This document shows positions 45,141 to 57,300 of a stretch of 64,000 bases of DNA, in pieces. The position numbers and the translations under genes are program-made. Under the pieces are notes generated by a model. The model was not told where the DNA came from. It made no database searches and saw only the letters and a program-made list of their open reading frames with translations. Every line of letters starts with the position of its first letter. The first letter of the stretch is position 1. The stretch comes from Plantactinospora mayteni (GTDB lineage: Bacteria > Actinomycetota > Actinomycetes > Mycobacteriales > Micromonosporaceae): NCBI RefSeq assembly GCF_016862935.1, contig NZ_BONX01000023.1, positions 62,001 to 126,000 of the forward strand, written 5' to 3'.

Positions 45141-48100
45141 TCAACCCGACCGTGTCGCCCCGGCGGGTGGCGTCAGCAGGTTGCCGCGTACCCGGGGCAG
45201 GCAGCGCGGCAGCGCGGCGGTCCGTCCGGCGACCAGACTCAGTCCGGTCGGACGCAGCCGCAGCTCGATCGCGCGCAGCCGGTCCGGTACGGGCAGCGCC
45301 GCCACCCGGGCCCGGACGGTCGGGTCGTCGAACAGCTCCTCGGCCCGCAGCGTGAGGGACGTGCCGGTGTCCACTCCGGAGAGGTCGAGCAGCCGGCCGG
45401 CGTCGGCCACGTTCAGCCCGTACGCGGCCACCCAGTCGACGTCGACGCCGTCGAACATCGCCGGCACGTCGGCGAAGGTGGCCAGCCGGACCACCGGGTG
45501 CAGGAAGGCGTCCACGTCGTACGCCGCCCGGGTCGCGGCGTCCGCTCCGCCGGCCGCGGTGGCGCCGTAGCGGCCCGGCGCGAGCGAGAGGCCGAGGGCC
45601 CGGACGACCGCGAGGTCCGGCTCGCCGCCGCCGGTGCCGGCGAGCAGCCGGGCCAGTTCCCGGTCCAGCAGCCGGTCGTGTTCGCCGAAGGCGTGGTAGA
45701 GCCAGCAGAAGAGCAGGCCGTCCGGGGTCAGCCGGTCGACGAGCCAGCCCAGCCCGGCGACCGGGTCGGTTAGGTGGTGCAGCACACCGGAGCAGACCAC
45801 CAGGTCGAAGCTGCCGGGGAGCCGCAGTTCGGGGATGCCGCCGAGTACGAAGTGGACGTTGGTGGCGCCGTGCCGGGCGGCGAGCGCCCGGGCCACCGCC
45901 AGGGAGCCGGGCGACGGGTCGACCCCGACGAACCGCGCCTCCGGATGGCGCAGGGCGAGCGCCACCAGCCGGTGCCCGGTGCCACACCCGGCGTCGAGCA
46001 CCCGCCAGCCGGCCAGCCCGTCCTCCTCGACCAGGTACGCCACCGCGTTGGCCACGTCGTGCAGCAGCTCGCCCGCGTCGTCCGGGGAGGGATACGGGTA
46101 CCGGTCGTAGAGCCGCACCACCTCGTCCAGCCCCGGACCGCCGGCCGGCGGGCGGCTCAGGTGCTCGGCCGGCTCGTCCAGCCCTGGACCGCCGGCCGCT
46201 GGACGGCTCCGGTGCGCGGCCGGCTCGTCCAGCCCTGGACCGCCGGCCGGTGGACGGCTCCGATGCTCGGCCGGTCGGTGGCGTGGGGCGTCGGCGGGGG
46301 TGGGGCGCGGGGCGTCGGGGGGCAGTCGGCGGGCGAGGTCGGCGACGGTGGGTGACCCGTACAGGTCGGTGACGTCCAGATCGGTGCCGAACTCGGTACG
46401 CAGCCGCCCCAGCAGGCGGGTGGCGAGCAGTGAGTGGCCGCCGAGGTCGAAGAAGCCGTCGTCGGCAGCGACCGCCGGCAGCTCCAGCAGCTCGGCGAAG
46501 ATCCGGCCCAGCGCCTCCTCCCGCCCCGGCGACGGCGGGCGGGGCGAGGACACCGCCGACCCGGCCAGCTCCGCCCGGTCGAGCTTGCCGTGCGGGGTAC
46601 GCGGCAGCGCGGTCACGAACTCCAGCGTCGCCGGTACCGCCGCGCCGACCAGCCGCTCGACGAGATGGCGGCGCAGTTCGGCGGCGGTCACCTCGCCCGG
46701 CACGGCCGGTACGACGTAGCCGACCAGCCGGACGCCGCCATCCCGCCCCGGTCCGGTCAGCACCGCCGCCTCGACCACCCCCGGGTGCTCGGCGAGCGTC
46801 GCGGCGACCTCGGCCGGCTCGACCCGGACACCCCTGATCTTCACCTGCTCGTCCACCCGGCCGACGAACTCGAATCCGCCGTCGGTACGGCGCCGCGCCA
46901 GGTCGCCGGTGCGGTACATCCGGGAACCGGCCGGACCGTACGGGTCGGGCAGGAACGCGTCGGCGGTCGGCCCGGGGCGGCCCAGGTAGCCCCGGGCCAG
47001 CCCGGCACCGGCCAGGTACAACTCCCCGGTCCGGCCGTCCGGAACCGGCCGCAGCTCGGCGTCCAGCAGGTACGCCCCGACCCCGGATCTCGGCCGGCCG
47101 ATCGGCGGGCGGCCCGGAGTCGTACCGTCGTCGTCCCAGGTGGTGGCGTAGACGGTCGCCTCGGTCGGCCCGTACGCGTTCACCACCCGCCCGGCACCCA
47201 GCCCGGTACGGGCGGCCCGGACGGTCGCCGCGCCCAGTGCCTCGCCGGCCAGCACGACCGCCGGCACCCGGAACTCGGGCGACGGGGCGAGCCGGAGCAG
47301 GGCGTCGAGCCGGGATCCGACGGTGGCGACCAGGGTCGGCGGCCGGTCGGCGAGCCCGGGCAGCGCCGACAGGTCGGCCACCAGCTCGACGCTGCCGCCG
47401 CTGCACAGTGGCGCGAAGAGTTCGAAGACGGAGACGTCGAAGCCGAGCGGCGTCGACGCGAGTACCCGGGCCAGCCGGTCCGGGCCGAACTCGGCGGCTG
47501 CCCAGCGGGCCAGTTCCGCCGCCGCCCGGTGCGGCACCAGCACCCCCTTGGGCCGACCGGTGGTGCCCGAGGTGTAGAGCAGGTACGCCGGATGCTCCGG
47601 GTGCAGCGGCGCTCGGGGGTCGGTGTCGGGCCGGCCCGACACCTCCGGCGGTACGGCGTCGGTCAGTACGACGACCGGGTCCGCCTCGGCGAGTACCGCC
47701 TCGACCCGGGCGGCCGGGCCGGGCTCGACGGGCAGGTAGGCGGCGCCGGACTTGAGTACGGCGAGCACCGCCACCACGAGTTCGGCGGAGCGGCTCATCC
47801 GCAGTGCCACGATCCGCTCCGGCCCGGCCCCGTGCGCGACGAGGTGCTGGGCGAGCCGGTTGGCCCGGGCGTCCAGTTCGGCGTAGGAGTAGCCGACTCC
47901 GGCACAGCGCAGCGCGACCGCGTCCGGGGTCCGGGCGACCTGCTCCGCGAAGAGCCGGGTCAGCGTGCTCGGCGCCGCGCCCGCCTCCGACCGGAGGTCC
48001 GGTGTCCCGGCTGTCGCGGCGGACCGGTGCACGGACTGCTGCGGCTCCCTGGCGGGCCGGGGAAGGGACCGGTCGAGATCCTCGGCGATCGTGGTCAGCA

Positions 48101-51100
48101 GTTCGGTCAGTTCGCGGCCGAACTCGGCGACCGTCTCGGCGGTGAACTGCGCGGGCTGGTAACGCAGTACCAGGCGCAGCGCCGGGCCGGGATAGGCGAA
48201 GAGGCCGAGCGGGTAGTGCAGCGAGTGGTGGATCTCGACGTCCGGCACCGCCGCCGCGGCCTCGGCGTCGACCGGGTAGTTCTCGAAGACGGTGAGGGTG
48301 TCGAAGAGCGCCGGCAGGCCCGCCGCCCGCTGGATGTCGGAGAGCCCGAGGTGGTGGTGCGGGGTCAGCCGGGACTGCTGGTCCTGCACCCGGCGCAGCA
48401 GGTCGACCAGCCGCTCGCCGGGCTGCGGGGCCAGCCGTACCGGCACGGTGTTGAGGAAGAAGCCGAGCATCCGTTCGATCCCGGGGACCTCGGGCGGCCG
48501 ACCCGAGACGGTACTGCCGAAGACCACGTCCGAGCCGCCGACGAGCCGGCCGAGCAGCAGACCCCAGGCGCCCTGCACCACCGTGTTCAGCGTGACGCCG
48601 CCGGCCCGGGCAACCTGGGTGAGCCGGTCGGTGAGGTCGGCGGTGAGCTGCACGCCCACCTGTCGGGCCCACTCCGGACGGGTCCGCCGGCCGGGCGGCG
48701 CCACCAGCGTCGGTTCGGCGAACCCGGCCAGCGCCTCCCGCCAGGCGGCTGTCGCGGCAGCCCGGTCCTGCCGGACCAGCCAGGCCAGGTAGTCCCGGTA
48801 GCTGCCCTCCGGCACGGCAGGTGCACCGGTCACGGCGGCGGCCAGTTCGGCGGCGAGCAGCGGCAGCGACCAGCCGTCCAGCAGTACGTGATGACAGGTC
48901 AACGCCGCCCGGTAGCGCTCCGGGCCGAGCCGGAACACGGTCAGCCGCAGCAGCGGTGCCGTGGTGACGTCGAACCGGCGTACCCGGTCGGACTCGACCA
49001 GTCGGGTCAGCGTCGCCGCCCGCTCCGGTTCGGGTACGCCGGTCAGGTCCACCTCCTGGTAGGGCAGCTCGACCTCGGCCGGCACCACCCGGACCGGCTG
49101 GCCCGACTCCGGAAACCAGAACGCGGCCCGCAGGTGCGGGTGCCGGGCGAGCAGGGTGGCCAGGCCGGCGCGGAGCGAGTCCGGCCGCCAGGTCGCCGGC
49201 AGCCCGAACACCGTCTGCACGGTGTAGACCTCCGGCGCCCGGGTGTCGTGCACCGAGTGGTAGAGCAGGCCCTCCTGGAGCGGGGTCACCGGCCAGACGT
49301 CGACCAGGTCCGGACAGGTCGCCTCCAGCCGGGCCACGTCCGCGTGGCACAGCGACACCAGCGGCAGGTCGGCGGGGGTACGGCCGCCGATCCCCGGCCG
49401 CCCGGCGTGCGCGGTGAGTGCCGCCAGCACCCGGGTCCAGAGTTCGGCGAGCCGGCGCAGGTCCGGTTCGGTGAAGACGGCCGCCGGCCAGGAGAACGTG
49501 CTGACCAGGTGCGGTCCGTCGGCGCCGTCCTCGGTGTACGCGTTCACCTCCAGCGGGTGCGCCAGCGGGGCCCGGACATCGGCGCCGCCGCGTACGTCCC
49601 GGCCCTCGACGGCCGGCGTCCAGTCGGCGGCCTCGGCCGTGGCGCCGGCGAGCCGGCCGAGGTAGTTGAAGCAGACCTCCGGCTCGGGCAGTTCCCGCAG
49701 TCGGGCGGCGGTCTCCGGGTTGAGGTACCGGAGCAGGCCGAAGCCGAGTCCGTGCCCCGGTACGGCGCGCAGCCGGTCCTTGACCGTTCCGAGCAGCCGG
49801 CCCAGCTCCGGCCCGCCGGCCCAGACGTCCGTCCAGTCCACTCCGGACAGTTCGAGCCGGACCGGGTGCACGCTGGTGAACCAGCCGACGGTCTGGGCCA
49901 GGTCGACGTCGTCGGTGAACGGCTCCCGACCGTGCCGCTCCAGGTCGACCAGGACTGTCCCGTCGACCTCGGAACGCCAGGCGGCCACCGCCAGGCCGAA
50001 CGCGGTGAGCAGGACGTCCTCGACGCCCGCGTGGTACGCCGCCGGCAGCACGGTGAGCAGCGCGGAGGTCTGCTCGCGCGGAGTGCGTACCGTCATCTTC
50101 CGCTGGGTGGCGACGGTGTCGCGGGCCGGGTCGAGCCGGCGCCCGGCGAGCGGCGCCGGCGGCCGGTCCAGGGTGGCGGTCCACCAGGGCAGCTCGGCGC
50201 GGAGCGCCGGGTCCAGGGCCCGGGCGGCGAGCAGTTCGGCCCAGCGGCGGAACGACGTGCCGACCGGCGCTGGCGGCGGTGGCGGTGGCGTGGCCGGTGT
50301 GCCGTCCCCGACCGACGCTGGCGGCGGTGGCGTGGCCGGTGTGCCGTCCCCGGCGGCCCGCCAGGCGTCGGCGAGCTGGGGCAGCAGGATCCGCCAGGAG
50401 ACCCCGTCCACCACGAGGTGGTGCAGGACCAGCAGCAGCCGTCCCGGGCGGTCCGGGCCGAGGTCGAACCAGACCGCCTGGAGAGTCACCCCGGCCTCCG
50501 GCGCCAGCCGGCGCGGGGCGGCGTCCGCCTCGGCCCGGATCAGCTCGGGCAGCGGCACCGCGCCGGTCGCGTCGACCCGGCGGAGTTGGTCGGCCACCCG
50601 GACCGCGCCAGGGGCGGTCACGTCGAGACCCGGACGGCGGAGTTGATCGGCCACCCCGACTGCAGCAGGGGCGATCACGTCGAGACCCGGCCCGCGGAGT
50701 TGGTCGGGCACCCCGACCGCGCCGGGGGTGGTCACGTCGAGGCCCGGTCCGGCGGTGAGCCGCAGCCGCAGCGCGTCGTGCCGGTCGACCAGCGACTGGA
50801 GCGCCGTGGCCAGCCGGTCCAGCCCGAGTTCCGGCGGTACGGCCAGCACCACCGCCTGGTGGTGGGCCCCGATCGGGCCGCCCCGATCCAGGGTGGCCCG
50901 GACGATCGGGGTGAGTGGCACCCGGCCGCCCCCGGGTTCCGGTCCGGTCCCGGAGTCCGGCCCCGTCCCGGAGTCCGGTCCCGATCCGGTCGGCGCCGTC
51001 CGGCCGGCCCGGCGGGCGAGCCGGGCCACCGTACGGTGCTCGAACACGTCGCGGGCGCTCAGTGTCAGTCCGGCGGCCCGGGCCCGGCCGACGAGCTGGA

Positions 51101-54100
51101 TCGCCACGATGCTGTCCCCGCCCAGCACGAAGAAGTCGTCGTCGACCCCGACCGCCGGCAGCCCGAGCAGCCCGGCGATCACGGCACAGAGCAGCCGCTC
51201 CTGCGCGGTCTCCGGCGCACGGCCGGCCGCCCGTACCTCCGGCCGGGGCAGCGCGGCCCGGTCGAGTTTGCCGTTCGTGGTCAGCGGCAGCCGGTCGAGG
51301 CAGACGATCGCCGACGGCACCATGTAGTCGGGGAGTACGACACCGAGCCAGGTCGCCAGGTCCGCCGGGTCGACGCCGCCGGCCGCCGGTACGACGTAGC
51401 CGACCAGGCGCCGGCCGCCGGACTCCTCGTCCCGGGCCACCACCGCGGCCCGGGTCACCCCGGGCTGGGCCAACAGGGCCGCCTCGATCTCGCCCAGCTC
51501 GATCCGGTAGCCGCGGATCTTCACCTGCTGGTCGGCGCGGCCGAGGAACTCCAGCCGGCCGTCGGTGGCCCGCCGAGCCAGGTCGCCGCTGCGGTAGAGC
51601 CGGGCGCCGGGTGGTCCCCACGGGTCGGGTACGAAGCGCTCGGCAGTCAGCGCCGGATGCCCCAGGTAGCCCCTGGCCAGTCCGGCACCACCGACGTGGA
51701 TCTCCCCGACCGCGCCGGTCGGCACCGGCTCGCCGTACCGGTCGAGCAGGCGTACCACCAGGTCGGCCAGGGGGCGGCCGATCGGGCTGACTCCGCTGTC
51801 GAGGTCGGTGTCGGTGAGCCGGTGGGTGGTGACGTGCACGGTGGTCTCGGTGATGCCGTACATGTTGACCAGGGCCGGCCGGTGCAGGCCGAGGTGCCGT
51901 ACCCAGCCGGCCAGCGCGGCCGGCTCCAGCCGCTCACCGCCGAAGACCACCGCCCGCAGCGCGAGCCGGTCGCGCCACGGGCCGCCCTCGTCGACCGCCG
52001 CGACCAGGCCGGTGAACGCCGCCGGGGTCTGGCTGAGCACCGTCACCCGGTGCGCCGCGAGCAGTTCGGCGAGTTCGGCCGGTACCCGGGCCACGTCCGG
52101 CGGTACCACCACGAGCCGGCCGCCGTGCAGCAGCGGACCCCAGATCTCCCAGACCGAGAAGTCGAAGGCGTACGAGTGGACCATCGTCCAGGTGTCGGCC
52201 GGTCCGCAGTTCAGGTCGGCGGCGACGGCGGTGAACAGCCGGGCCGCGTTGGCATGCGTCACCGCGACGCCCTTGGGCCGCCCCGTCGAGCCCGAGGTGT
52301 AGATCACGTAGGCGACGTTGTCGGGTACGGCCCGGGGAGGCAGGTCGCTCGCCGGCAGCGTGTCGAGCACCGGATCGTCGTCGAGCACCACCACCGGACC
52401 GGGGTGGATCGTCGGGGCCGCAGCCTGATGTCGGCGCTCGGTCAGCAGGATCGCCGCCCCGGCGTCCGCCGCCAGGAAGCGCAGCCGGTCGACCGGGTTG
52501 GCCGGATCCAGCGGCAGGTATCCGGCACCGGACTTCAGCACCCCGAGCAGCGCCGCGACCAGCTCCGGCCCACGCTCCAGGCAGACCCCGACCAGGGATT
52601 CCGGGCCGGCGCCGAGGTCGCACAGCCGCCGGGCGATCCGGTTGGCCCGCTCGTTCAACTCCCGGTACGTCCACTCCGTCCGGTCGTACGCCACCGCGAC
52701 CGCGTCCGGGTCCTGCCGTACCCGTGCCTCGAAGACCTCCGGCAGGCAGCGTCCCGCCTCGGCGGGCGGCTCCGGCACGGCGGCCAGTTCGACCCGCTCG
52801 TCCGGAGCCAGCATCCCGAGCCGGGAGAGCGGGGTCTCGGGTGCTTCCGCCAGATGGCCGAGCAGCCGTACGTAGTGTGCCGCGAGCCGGTCGACGGTGG
52901 CTGGGTCGAAGAGCGCGGTCGCGTACTCGATCTCGCCCGTCACGGCACCGTCGGCGTGTTCGGTCAACTGGACGGCGAGTTCGAACTTCGCCACCTGGCC
53001 GTCAACCGGTTCCCGGGTCAGCAGCACGTCCGCCAGCCGGCTCGCCGGCAGCTCGTCGCGGAGCGCGAACGCGACCTGGAACAGGGCCGGCCGGGACGCG
53101 TCCCGCTCCGGGGCCAGCTCCCGGACGAGCTGCTCGACCGGTACCTCCTGGTGCGCCAGCGCGGCCAGGGTGGTTTCCCGGACCGACCGGAGCAGGGTGG
53201 CGAAGCTCGGATCCCCGCTCCACCGGGTACGCAGCACCAGCGTGTTGACCACGAAGCCGACCAGCCCGGCGAGTTCCGGATCGGTACGCCCGGCGATCGG
53301 TGCCCCGACCGCCACGTCCCGGCTGCCGGTGTAGCGCCCGAGCAGCAGTTGGAAGGCGGCGAGCGTCACCATGAACAGGCTCGCCCGGTGTGCCCGACCC
53401 AGCTCCCGGAGCCGCTCCGCCGACGGCGCCGGTACGCCGAACCGCGCGACGGCGCCGGCCCAGTTCCGGGTGGTGGCCCGGGGCCGGTCGGTCGGCAGCT
53501 CCAGCGGGGCGAGGTCGGCGAGCTGGCGGCGCCAGTAGTCCAGTTCGGTGTCGACCAGCCCGCCGGCGTGCCGGGCCCGTTGCCAGCCGGCGTAGTCGGC
53601 GTACTGCGGGGTGACCGGGGGCAGGGCCGGGGGCCGCCCCTCGACGTGTCCACGGTAGAGGGTGCCCAGCTCGGCCAGGAGCGGCGACAGCGACCAGCCG
53701 TCCAGGGCGATGTGGTGCCAGACGGTCAGCAGCACGTGCTCGTCGTCGGCGGTCTTCAACAGCCAGCTCCGGGTCGGCCACTCCCGGTCCAGCGCGAACG
53801 GCCGCCGGGACTCCGCCCGGGTCAGCTCGCCGACCCGGCGTTCCGGGTCCGGTTCGCCGGTGAGGTCGAGGAGCGGCAGTTCGACCGGGCCGGGCGGGTC
53901 GACGAGCTGCGCGGGCTCGTCGGCGACGCGCACGTACCGGGTCCGCAGGATCTCGTGCCGGGCCACCACCTCGGTCCAGGCCCGCCGCCAGGCCGGCACG
54001 TCGAGCTTGCCGCGCAACCGGAAGGAGCCGGTCATCAGGTACGCCGGGCTGCCCGGGTCGAGCTGGTCGAGCAGCCAGAGCTGGCGCTGCCCGGCCGACA

Positions 54101-54371
54101 GCGGGATCGGTACGCCCCGGTCGACCGGCCCGATCCGGCGCCCCCGCCCGACCCCGGCCGACCGTCCGGCCAGCCGCCGCCGCAACAACTCCGCCCGCCG
54201 GGCCAGTGCGTCATCGCCCGCCCCGCCGGCCGGCACGCCGGACTCCTGACCCGCCGCCGAACCGCCGGGCTCCTTCCCCGCGACCGGACCGCCGGGCTGC
54301 TGTCCTGCTGTCGGCACGCCGGGCTGCTGTTCCGCTGTCGGCACGCCGGGCTGCTCTCCGTCGGCCGTCAC
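45141..54371 (-). CDS. Nonribosomal peptide synthetase, modules 3-4, with terminal methyltransferase
   Basis: 3,076 aa: C (HHIALDGWS near 220)-A ([11 protein letters not shown] near 690)-T (LGGDSIV near 1085)-E ([10 protein letters not shown] near 1320, NYLGR)-C (HHVLLDGWS near 1830)-A ([11 protein letters not shown] near 2270)-T (LGGHSLL near 2643)-methyltransferase ([11 protein letters not shown] near 2795). The first A domain's binding-pocket residues read as DFWSVGMVH, close to the Thr code; with the E domain this predicts D-Thr. The second reads DVFTVAAVY, which I cannot assign with confidence (possibly aromatic). There is no thioesterase or reductase, so release is unexplained. GTG 54371 overlaps the upstream NRPS stop (GTGA). 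Tandem repeats interrupt the E domain and the last linker. Confidence 0.95.
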   Translation of the reverse strand: MTADGEQPGVPTAEQQPGVPTAGQQPGGPVAGKEPGGSAAGQESGVPAGGAGDDALARRAELLRRRLAGRSAGVGRGRRIGPVDRGVPIPLSAGQRQLWLLDQLDPGSPAYLMTGSFRLRGKLDVPAWRRAWTEVVARHEILRTRYVRVADEPAQLVDPPGPVELPLLDLTGEPDPERRVGELTRAESRRPFALDREWPTRSWLLKTADDEHVLLTVWHHIALDGWSLSPLLAELGTLYRGHVEGRPPALPPVTPQYADYAGWQRARHAGGLVDTELDYWRRQLADLAPLELPTDRPRATTRNWAGAVARFGVPAPSAERLRELGRAHRASLFMVTLAAFQLLLGRYTGSRDVAVGAPIAGRTDPELAGLVGFVVNTLVLRTRWSGDPSFATLLRSVRETTLAALAHQEVPVEQLVRELAPERDASRPALFQVAFALRDELPASRLADVLLTREPVDGQVAKFELAVQLTEHADGAVTGEIEYATALFDPATVDRLAAHYVRLLGHLAEAPETPLSRLGMLAPDERVELAAVPEPPAEAGRCLPEVFEARVRQDPDAVAVAYDRTEWTYRELNERANRIARRLCDLGAGPESLVGVCLERGPELVAALLGVLKSGAGYLPLDPANPVDRLRFLAADAGAAILLTERRHQAAAPTIHPGPVVVLDDDPVLDTLPASDLPPRAVPDNVAYVIYTSGSTGRPKGVAVTHANAARLFTAVAADLNCGPADTWTMVHSYAFDFSVWEIWGPLLHGGRLVVVPPDVARVPAELAELLAAHRVTVLSQTPAAFTGLVAAVDEGGPWRDRLALRAVVFGGERLEPAALAGWVRHLGLHRPALVNMYGITETTVHVTTHRLTDTDLDSGVSPIGRPLADLVVRLLDRYGEPVPTGAVGEIHVGGAGLARGYLGHPALTAERFVPDPWGPPGARLYRSGDLARRATDGRLEFLGRADQQVKIRGYRIELGEIEAALLAQPGVTRAAVVARDEESGGRRLVGYVVPAAGGVDPADLATWLGVVLPDYMVPSAIVCLDRLPLTTNGKLDRAALPRPEVRAAGRAPETAQERLLCAVIAGLLGLPAVGVDDDFFVLGGDSIVAIQLVGRARAAGLTLSARDVFEHRTVARLARRAGRTAPTGSGPDSGTGPDSGTGPEPGGGRVPLTPIVRATLDRGGPIGAHHQAVVLAVPPELGLDRLATALQSLVDRHDALRLRLTAGPGLDVTTPGAVGVPDQLRGPGLDVIAPAAVGVADQLRRPGLDVTAPGAVRVADQLRRVDATGAVPLPELIRAEADAAPRRLAPEAGVTLQAVWFDLGPDRPGRLLLVLHHLVVDGVSWRILLPQLADAWRAAGDGTPATPPPPASVGDGTPATPPPPPPAPVGTSFRRWAELLAARALDPALRAELPWWTATLDRPPAPLAGRRLDPARDTVATQRKMTVRTPREQTSALLTVLPAAYHAGVEDVLLTAFGLAVAAWRSEVDGTVLVDLERHGREPFTDDVDLAQTVGWFTSVHPVRLELSGVDWTDVWAGGPELGRLLGTVKDRLRAVPGHGLGFGLLRYLNPETAARLRELPEPEVCFNYLGRLAGATAEAADWTPAVEGRDVRGGADVRAPLAHPLEVNAYTEDGADGPHLVSTFSWPAAVFTEPDLRRLAELWTRVLAALTAHAGRPGIGGRTPADLPLVSLCHADVARLEATCPDLVDVWPVTPLQEGLLYHSVHDTRAPEVYTVQTVFGLPATWRPDSLRAGLATLLARHPHLRAAFWFPESGQPVRVVPAEVELPYQEVDLTGVPEPERAATLTRLVESDRVRRFDVTTAPLLRLTVFRLGPERYRAALTCHHVLLDGWSLPLLAAELAAAVTGAPAVPEGSYRDYLAWLVRQDRAAATAAWREALAGFAEPTLVAPPGRRTRPEWARQVGVQLTADLTDRLTQVARAGGVTLNTVVQGAWGLLLGRLVGGSDVVFGSTVSGRPPEVPGIERMLGFFLNTVPVRLAPQPGERLVDLLRRVQDQQSRLTPHHHLGLSDIQRAAGLPALFDTLTVFENYPVDAEAAAAVPDVEIHHSLHYPLGLFAYPGPALRLVLRYQPAQFTAETVAEFGRELTELLTTIAEDLDRSLPRPAREPQQSVHRSAATAGTPDLRSEAGAAPSTLTRLFAEQVARTPDAVALRCAGVGYSYAELDARANRLAQHLVAHGAGPERIVALRMSRSAELVVAVLAVLKSGAAYLPVEPGPAARVEAVLAEADPVVVLTDAVPPEVSGRPDTDPRAPLHPEHPAYLLYTSGTTGRPKGVLVPHRAAAELARWAAAEFGPDRLARVLASTPLGFDVSVFELFAPLCSGGSVELVADLSALPGLADRPPTLVATVGSRLDALLRLAPSPEFRVPAVVLAGEALGAATVRAARTGLGAGRVVNAYGPTEATVYATTWDDDGTTPGRPPIGRPRSGVGAYLLDAELRPVPDGRTGELYLAGAGLARGYLGRPGPTADAFLPDPYGPAGSRMYRTGDLARRRTDGGFEFVGRVDEQVKIRGVRVEPAEVAATLAEHPGVVEAAVLTGPGRDGGVRLVGYVVPAVPGEVTAAELRRHLVERLVGAAVPATLEFVTALPRTPHGKLDRAELAGSAVSSPRPPSPGREEALGRIFAELLELPAVAADDGFFDLGGHSLLATRLLGRLRTEFGTDLDVTDLYGSPTVADLARRLPPDAPRPTPADAPRHRPAEHRSRPPAGGPGLDEPAAHRSRPAAGGPGLDEPAEHLSRPPAGGPGLDEVVRLYDRYPYPSPDDAGELLHDVANAVAYLVEEDGLAGWRVLDAGCGTGHRLVALALRHPEARFVGVDPSPGSLAVARALAARHGATNVHFVLGGIPELRLPGSFDLVVCSGVLHHLTDPVAGLGWLVDRLTPDGLLFCWLYHAFGEHDRLLDRELARLLAGTGGGEPDLAVVRALGLSLAPGRYGATAAGGADAATRAAYDVDAFLHPVVRLATFADVPAMFDGVDVDWVAAYGLNVADAGRLLDLSGVDTGTSLTLRAEELFDDPTVRARVAALPVPDRLRAIELRLRPTGLSLVAGRTAALPRCLPRVRGNLLTPPAGATRSG
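46122..46274 (-). repeat. 51-bp in-frame tandem repeat in the NRPS T4-methyltransferase linker
   Basis: Three units of exactly 51 bp (starts at 46122, 46173 and 46224) encode about 17 residues each of the form [17 protein letters not shown]. They form the flexible link between the last carrier domain and the methyltransferase, so copy number may vary without breaking the frame. Confidence 0.85.
50581..50751 (-). repeat. 57-bp in-frame tandem repeat inside the E domain
   Basis: Three 57-bp units (starts 50581, 50638 and 50695) encode about 19 residues each ([19 protein letters not shown] type). They are placed between the first strand region ([10 protein letters not shown]) and the catalytic HH motif of the epimerisation domain, a position where the fold normally has a short loop. 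The units differ by a few bases, so the expansion is not very recent. Confidence 0.85.
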
Positions 54372-57300
54372 GCCGGCTCTCCTTCCGTCACCAGCCGCGC
54401 GGTGCCGGTGGCCGCCAACGCGTCGTCGACCTCGGCATCCGTCAGGTCCGCCACCTCCGCGCTGATCGCGCGGACCAGCTCGGCGGCGAGTTCGGCGACG
54501 GTCGGCCCGGCGAAGAACGCGGCGGCCGGCAGTTCCACCTCGTACTCCCGCTGCACCCGGGCCAGCATCCGCATCGCGAGCAGCGAGTTCCCGCCCAGCC
54601 GGAAGAAGTCGTCGTGCACACCCACCCGGTCGCCGAACAGCTCCGCCCAGAACTCCACCAGCCGTTCCTCGACGCCGTCACGCGGGCCCACCAGATCGAC
54701 CGGCTCGGCCGCCGGGGCCGGCAGCGCGGCGCGGTCCACCTTGCCGTTCGGGGTCAGCGGTACGGCACCCAGCGTCACCCAGTGCGCCGGCACCATGTGC
54801 TCCGGCAGCCGCCGCCGGCAGTACGCGGCCAACTCGGCCCCCAGCTCGGCCCCGTCCGGAGCACTGTCCCCGGCCGGAGCACCGTCCCCGGCCGGAGCAC
54901 CGTCCCCGGCCGGCACCAGGTAACCGACCAGCCGGTCGCCGTCGACTCCGACCACCGCGTCCCGGACACCCGGATGCCCCAGCAGTACGCCCCGGACCTC
55001 ACCCGGTTCCACCCGGTGCCCCCGGATCTTCACCTGCTGGTCGGTGCGCCCGTGGAAGGCGAGTTCGCCGTGCACCGTCATCCGGGCCAGGTCACCGGTC
55101 CGGTACATCCGCGCCCCGGGCGGCCCGTACGGGTCGGGAAGGAAGCGCTCGGCGGTCAGCGCGGGCCGGTCGAGGTAGCCACGGGCCACTCCGGCTCCGC
55201 CGAGGAAGAGTTCGCCGACGGCGCCCCGGGGCAGTGGCCGCAGCGCACCGTCGAGCAGGTACGCCCGCACGCCCGGACGGGGCCGGCCGATCGGGACCAC
55301 TCCGGCCGGCGGGGCGGAGTCGACCGGCTGGACGGTCGCGTTCACCGTCGCCTCCGTCGGCCCGTACGAGTTGACCAGCCGGCCGGGGCCGAGCAGCCGG
55401 AGCCATCGCCGGGCCAGCGGTGCCGGCAGCGCGTCGCCGGCCACCACCAGTACCTCGGCGATCCGGGCGGCGGTGGCGTCGTCGAGCTGGTACCCGAGCA
55501 GTTCGAGGTGACCGGGGGTCAGCTTGACGAAGCTGAACGGTCCCGCCTCGGCGAGGGCGCGACCGAGCCCGGTGACGGGCAGGGCCGGCGGCAGCAGGTG
55601 CAGCGGCTGGCCAGCCAGCAGCGGCGCGTAGAGGGTGGTGACCACCAGGTCGTAGCCGACCGACGAGAGGAGCGGCGCCCCACCGGTACCCCGGGTGGCC
55701 AGCTCGCGGACCGCCCAGTCCAGGTGGTGGGCGAGCGAGCGGTGGCTGACCTGCACCCCCTTCGGGCGTCCGGTGGAGCCGGAGGTGTAGACGACGTAGG
55801 CGAGCTGGTCGGGGTCGACGGGCCGGGCCGGTGCAGGGGCGACCGGAGGTCCGGTCTCCCGGTCCACCAGCACGCACGGCAGCAGCCGGTCCGCACCGAT
55901 CCGGTCCCGCTGCACCGAGCTGGTGAGCAGGGCCACCGCGCGGGCGTCGTCGAGGAGTTCGCGGACCCGCTCGGCGGGGGTTCCGGGATCGAGCGGCAGA
56001 TACGCCGCACCCGATCGCCAGACCGCCAGCAGGCTCGCCACCAGGTCGGGATCGCGGTCGAGCAGCACCCCGACCACCGTCTCGGGCCCGACTCCCCGCC
56101 GCCGCAGCGCCCCGGCCAGCCGTTCGGCCCGGAGGTCGAGTTCGGCGAAACTGACCGTGCGGTCGCCGGCGACCACGGCGGTGGCGTGCGGCTCCCGCCG
56201 GACCCGTGCCGCCAACGCCTCGGGCACCGACGTCGGAGCGCCACTCTCCGGGACGTCGACCACGGGTGGGACGTCGGTGGCCGGTGGGTCGGTGGCCGGT
56301 GGGTCGGTGGGTGCCAGGTCGGCCACCGCCTGGTCGGGCCGGTCCGCGACGGCGACCAGCAGGTGACGCAGGTACGCCGCCATCCGGTTCGCGGTCTCCG
56401 CGGCGAAGAGCGCGGTGGCGTACTCCAGGACGCCGAGCAGGCTGCCGTCGCCGAGCCGACGGATCCGCAGCGTCAGGTCGGTCTTGGCGATCCGCCACGC
56501 CCGACCCAGCGTCTCCGCGTCGGACCCGGCGAGTGCGGTACTGGTGACGCCCTCCTCGTCCAGGTCGAAGCCGACCTGGACCAGTGGCGTCCGGGACGGG
56601 TCCCGCCGCACGCCCAGCTCGTCCACCAGCCGCTCGAACGGCACGTCCTGGTGGGCGAAGGCGGCCTGGCAGATCCGGCGGGTCCGGTCCAGCAGGTCCC
56701 GGAAGGTCGGCTCGCCGCCGAGGTCGCAGCGGAGCACCACCGAGTTGACGAAGAAGCCCACGACGTCCCGCACCTGCGAACCGGGTCGGCCGGCCAGCGG
56801 GGTGCCGATCGCCAGGTCGGACTGCCCGGTGTACCGGGACAGCATCGCGGCGAAGCCGGCCAGCAGGGTCATGAACGGAGTCGCGCCGTGCGCCCGGCCG
56901 AGCCGCAGCAGCCGTTCGGCCGGTACCGCCGGCACGGTGAACGTCGCCAGTGCTCCGGCCGGGTCCCGGTGCGCCGGCCGGGGGTGGTCGGTCGGCAACT
57001 CCAGCACCGGAAGACCGGCCAAGTTCTCCCGCCAGAAGGCGAGCTGGCCGTCGAGGGCGGCCCCGGCCAGGACCTGCCGCTGCCAGGCCGCGAAGTCCGC
57101 GTACCGGATCGGTGGTACGGGCAGCGCGGCGCTCGCGCCGTCGGACGGACCCTCCAGGCTGGCGGCCTGGCGGTAGAGGTGCTGGAAGTCCCGCTCCAGC
57201 AGCACCGTCGACCAGCCGTCGCAGGCGATGTGGTGCACGCCGACCACCAGTCGGGACGGCCCGTCCGGTACCCGGACCAGCAGTGCTCGCCAGACCGGCC

